Below are positions 6,089 through 6,906 of a DNA stretch of 6,906 nt, piece after piece (the stretch's first letter is position 1; every line of letters begins with the position of its first letter). The notes under the pieces were generated by a model. That model had not been told where the DNA came from and searched no databases. It was given only the letters and a program-made list of their open reading frames with translations. Made by a program: the position numbers and the translations under genes. Source of the DNA: Firmicutes bacterium CAG:24053_14 (lineage in GTDB: Bacteria; Bacillota; Clostridia; Oscillospirales; Oscillospiraceae); NCBI GenBank assembly GCA_001916715.1, contig MNSZ01000007.1, positions 1 to 6,906 on the forward strand, in the 5' to 3' direction.

Positions 6089-6180
6089 CGCAGCTACGGA
6101 TACGGTTATCTCTGGTGGCCCGGTATCGAAGCTACCGACGAAACCGTGCGTGCATCGCAACCCGGTAGTGCGGAGTTGTG
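6070..6180 (-). repeat. Dispersed repeat, reverse copy A, overlapping the hypA 3' end
   Basis: On the minus strand it shows the same order of blocks as 2744-2845: CACAACTCCGCACTACCGGG, a CACGGTTTCGTCGG block, TCGATACCGGGCCACC, CGTATCCGTAGCTGCGTC and CGCCTCTAAAA. The hypA codons TTA GAG GCG AAT TGA (6074-6088) are part of it. It is inverted relative to the copy upstream of the operon. Confidence 0.75.
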
Positions 6181-6185
6181 TTTGC

Positions 6186-6228
6186 GGTAGCCCGGTATCG
6201 AGACTGCCGACGAAACCGTGTTTGCCTC
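6186..6228 (-). repeat. Dispersed repeat, reverse copy B, partial
   Basis: Only the central block is present (6186-6220). On the minus strand it reads CACGGTTTCGTCGGCAGTCT, then CGATACCGGGCTACC, nearly identical to the same block at 6114-6148. It sits between the two fuller reverse copies. Confidence 0.7.
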
Positions 6229-6342
6229 GCACTTTTTCAGAGGCGCATTGGGGCACCTACCAACACATTTATCTCTGGTTGCCCGGTTCGAGGCAATGGA
6301 ATAAACCGTGATTGCCACGCAACCCGGTAGTGCGCTGCTGTG
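6229..6342 (-). repeat. Dispersed repeat, reverse copy C, diverged
   Basis: On the minus strand the blocks are CACAGCAGCGCACTACCGGG, a CACGGTTTATTCCATTGCCT block, CGAACCGGGCAACCAGAG, then GTAGGTGCCCCAATGCGC and CTCTGAAAAAGTGC. TTATCTCTGG at 6269 repeats that at 6106, a shift of 163 nt from copy A. GCGCCTCTGAAAA also occurs at 2645-2657. Confidence 0.65.
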
Positions 6343-6468
6343 TTTTGCGCCGCACCCCATTGGCTCACCTGTCAAGGGGAGCAGGCTGCTTTGCTGCCGA
6401 GGGGTTGAATAAAAAAACTATTAACTATCAGCTATCAGCTCTCCGCTGCGGCCAACGGTCGCTCGTAG

Positions 6469-6488
6469 GGAACGGATTTATCCGTTCC
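6469..6488. repeat. Perfect 20-nt palindrome
   Basis: GGAACGGAT (6469-6477), loop TT, ATCCGTTCC (6480-6488). The preceding TCGTAGG and the general look fit an interspersed palindromic repeat rather than a terminator, since no T run follows. Confidence 0.6.
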
Positions 6489-6493
6489 GCGTG

Positions 6494-6575
6494 CCATGGT
6501 TTAGTCGGCAACTCCCGGTCGGGATACCGCAATAAACGTATCGGCACAATGTAAATGCGCTATTAAAAAAGTGCC
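6494..6575 (+). repeat. Dispersed repeat, forward partial copy D
   Basis: The forward blocks CATGGTTTAGTCGGCAACTC, GGGATACCGCAATAAACGTA, TCGGCAC and ATGCGCTATTAAAAAAGTGC follow the order seen at 2769-2845. It keeps the GGATAC...GTATC hairpin. GTGCC (6571-6575) and GGCAC (6579-6583) form a small stem at its end. Confidence 0.6.
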
Positions 6576-6627
6576 GCAGGCACACCGCAATTATTCACTA
6601 TTAATTATTCATCATTCATTATTCATC

Positions 6628-6654
6628 GGGGCGGTCACAGACCGCCCCATTTTT
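6628..6654 (+). terminator. Strong hairpin with T run, likely Rho-independent terminator
   Basis: GGGGCGGTC (6628-6636) pairs perfectly with GACCGCCCC (6640-6648) around ACA, followed by ATTTTT. It is the best terminator candidate after the operon but lies 540 nt past hypA. It is preceded by an AT-rich run of imperfect ATTCAT/ATTATTCA repeats (6590-6626). It could equally be a family of interspersed hairpins. Confidence 0.55.
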
Positions 6655-6655
6655 G

Positions 6656-6699
6656 CCTTCCCCTGCGTAGCTTGAGGGGAAGGTGTCACCTTTGGTGAC
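6656..6699. repeat. Two adjacent hairpins of the interspersed type
   Basis: CCTTCCCCT (6656-6664) pairs with AGGGGAAGG (6675-6683), and GTCACC (6685-6690) pairs with GGTGAC (6694-6699). Both are perfect. The pattern resembles the C-rich/G-rich hairpin at 2689-2708. Confidence 0.6.
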
Positions 6700-6720
6700 G
6701 GATGAGGTGTTATTATATCT

Positions 6721-6771
6721 GCGGTGCTAACCGCCACAATATTAAAAAAGAAGGGCGAGCAATGCTCGCCC
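6721..6771. repeat. Two further short hairpins
   Basis: GCGGT/ACCGC (6721-6734), and GGGCGAGC (6753-6760) with GCTCGCCC (6764-6771) around a three-base loop. CCTACGACTA follows, with no T run, so termination is not indicated. Confidence 0.5.
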
Positions 6772-6789
6772 CTACGACTATAGATTTTT

Positions 6790-6805
6790 GTGCCGACGAA
6801 ACCGC
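6790..6805 (-). repeat. Short fragment of the dispersed repeat
   Basis: On the minus strand GCGGTTTCGTCGGCAC repeats the core of copies A and B. It is isolated from the other blocks, so it is either a fragment or a separately moving core. Confidence 0.5.
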
Positions 6806-6812
6806 AACAGGT

Positions 6813-6872
6813 GTTGTATGCTCTAAAAGACTTCTTAATCAAGCGGTTGGGAAGTCTCTTAGAACACACAAC
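6813..6872 (-). repeat. 22-bp inverted repeat with RNA-like G-U pairing on the minus strand
   Basis: Arms 6813-6834 and 6851-6872 match at 19 of 22 positions around a 16-nt loop. In a minus-strand RNA all three mismatches become G-U pairs, so the whole stem closes; in plus-strand RNA they stay mismatched. No T run follows, so a terminator is not indicated. It lies only 28 nt before the next start codon. Confidence 0.5.
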
Positions 6873-6899
6873 CTAAAACCGAAGAAAGGAGCGCAAGTT

Positions 6900-6906
6900 A
6901 TGAGAA
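6900..6906 (+). CDS. Start of a further gene running out of the window
   Basis: AAAGGAG (6885-6891) precedes ATG at 6900-6902 by eight bases, followed by AGA (Met-Arg). Only two full codons are visible, so no product can be named. The strong ribosome site makes a real start likely. Confidence 0.6.

Noticed and set aside
6114..6310. CRISPR-like look: three related 34-35-nt blocks separated by 37 and 56 nt
   Set aside because: Copies are degenerate, spacers differ in length and are themselves repeat-derived, related copies lie elsewhere in both orientations, and no cas gene is present.
6106..6375. Minus-strand open frame of 89 codons with internal repeats
   Set aside because: It is a translation of the dispersed repeat copies; the repeats are not in multiples of three apart (72 and 91 nt) and there is no ribosome site.

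Overview
The window looks like chromosomal DNA of a Gram-positive anaerobe of the class Clostridia, probably a gut-type Oscillospiraceae/Ruminococcaceae relative. Reasons: strong AGGAG-type ribosome sites, C/G-ending codons in the large gene, a Tn916/phage-style tyrosine integrase and helix-turn-helix remnants, an Fe-S-rich anaerobic oxidoreductase, and many short palindromic intergenic repeats. This assignment is an inference from style; no rRNA or marker gene is present.

Left part (1-1475): decayed mobile-element territory. A minus-strand helix-turn-helix gene (1-427) is broken by an internal deletion and frameshift. Next comes the 3' half of a tRNA-Ser(CGA) (about 750-810) with its own terminator, which is the usual remnant of integration into a tRNA gene. 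Right beside it is the C-terminal half of a tyrosine integrase (857-1338, minus). It has lost its N-terminus, carries a one-base frameshift, and has a TAA stop exactly where the catalytic tyrosine codon should be. Together these suggest two old elements joined at a tRNA-Ser attachment site, now immobile.

Middle (1476-2520): an unrecognised minus-strand reading frame, possibly a truncated gene, followed by an intact class I SAM-dependent methyltransferase on the plus strand. Downstream (2521-3062) is a gene-free stretch with a 74-nt palindrome, two smaller hairpins, one copy of a dispersed repeat, a plausible sigma-A promoter and a roughly 180-nt leader.

Right part (3063-6088): a two-gene, translationally coupled operon. 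The first gene encodes an 893-aa iron-sulfur flavoprotein: a winged-helix/Cys-cluster/ferredoxin N-terminal part fused to a GltD/NfnB-like FAD-NADPH module and a C-terminal ferredoxin-like domain. It overlaps by one base with hypA, a nickel metallochaperone. No hypB and no nickel enzyme is visible.

The operon is bracketed by inverted copies of a roughly 100-110-nt dispersed repeat (2744-2845 forward; 6070-6180 and 6229-6342 reverse; partial forward copy 6494-6575). The last codons and stop of hypA lie inside one repeat copy. The final 811 nt before the next gene (start codon at 6900) contain only repeats and hairpins.
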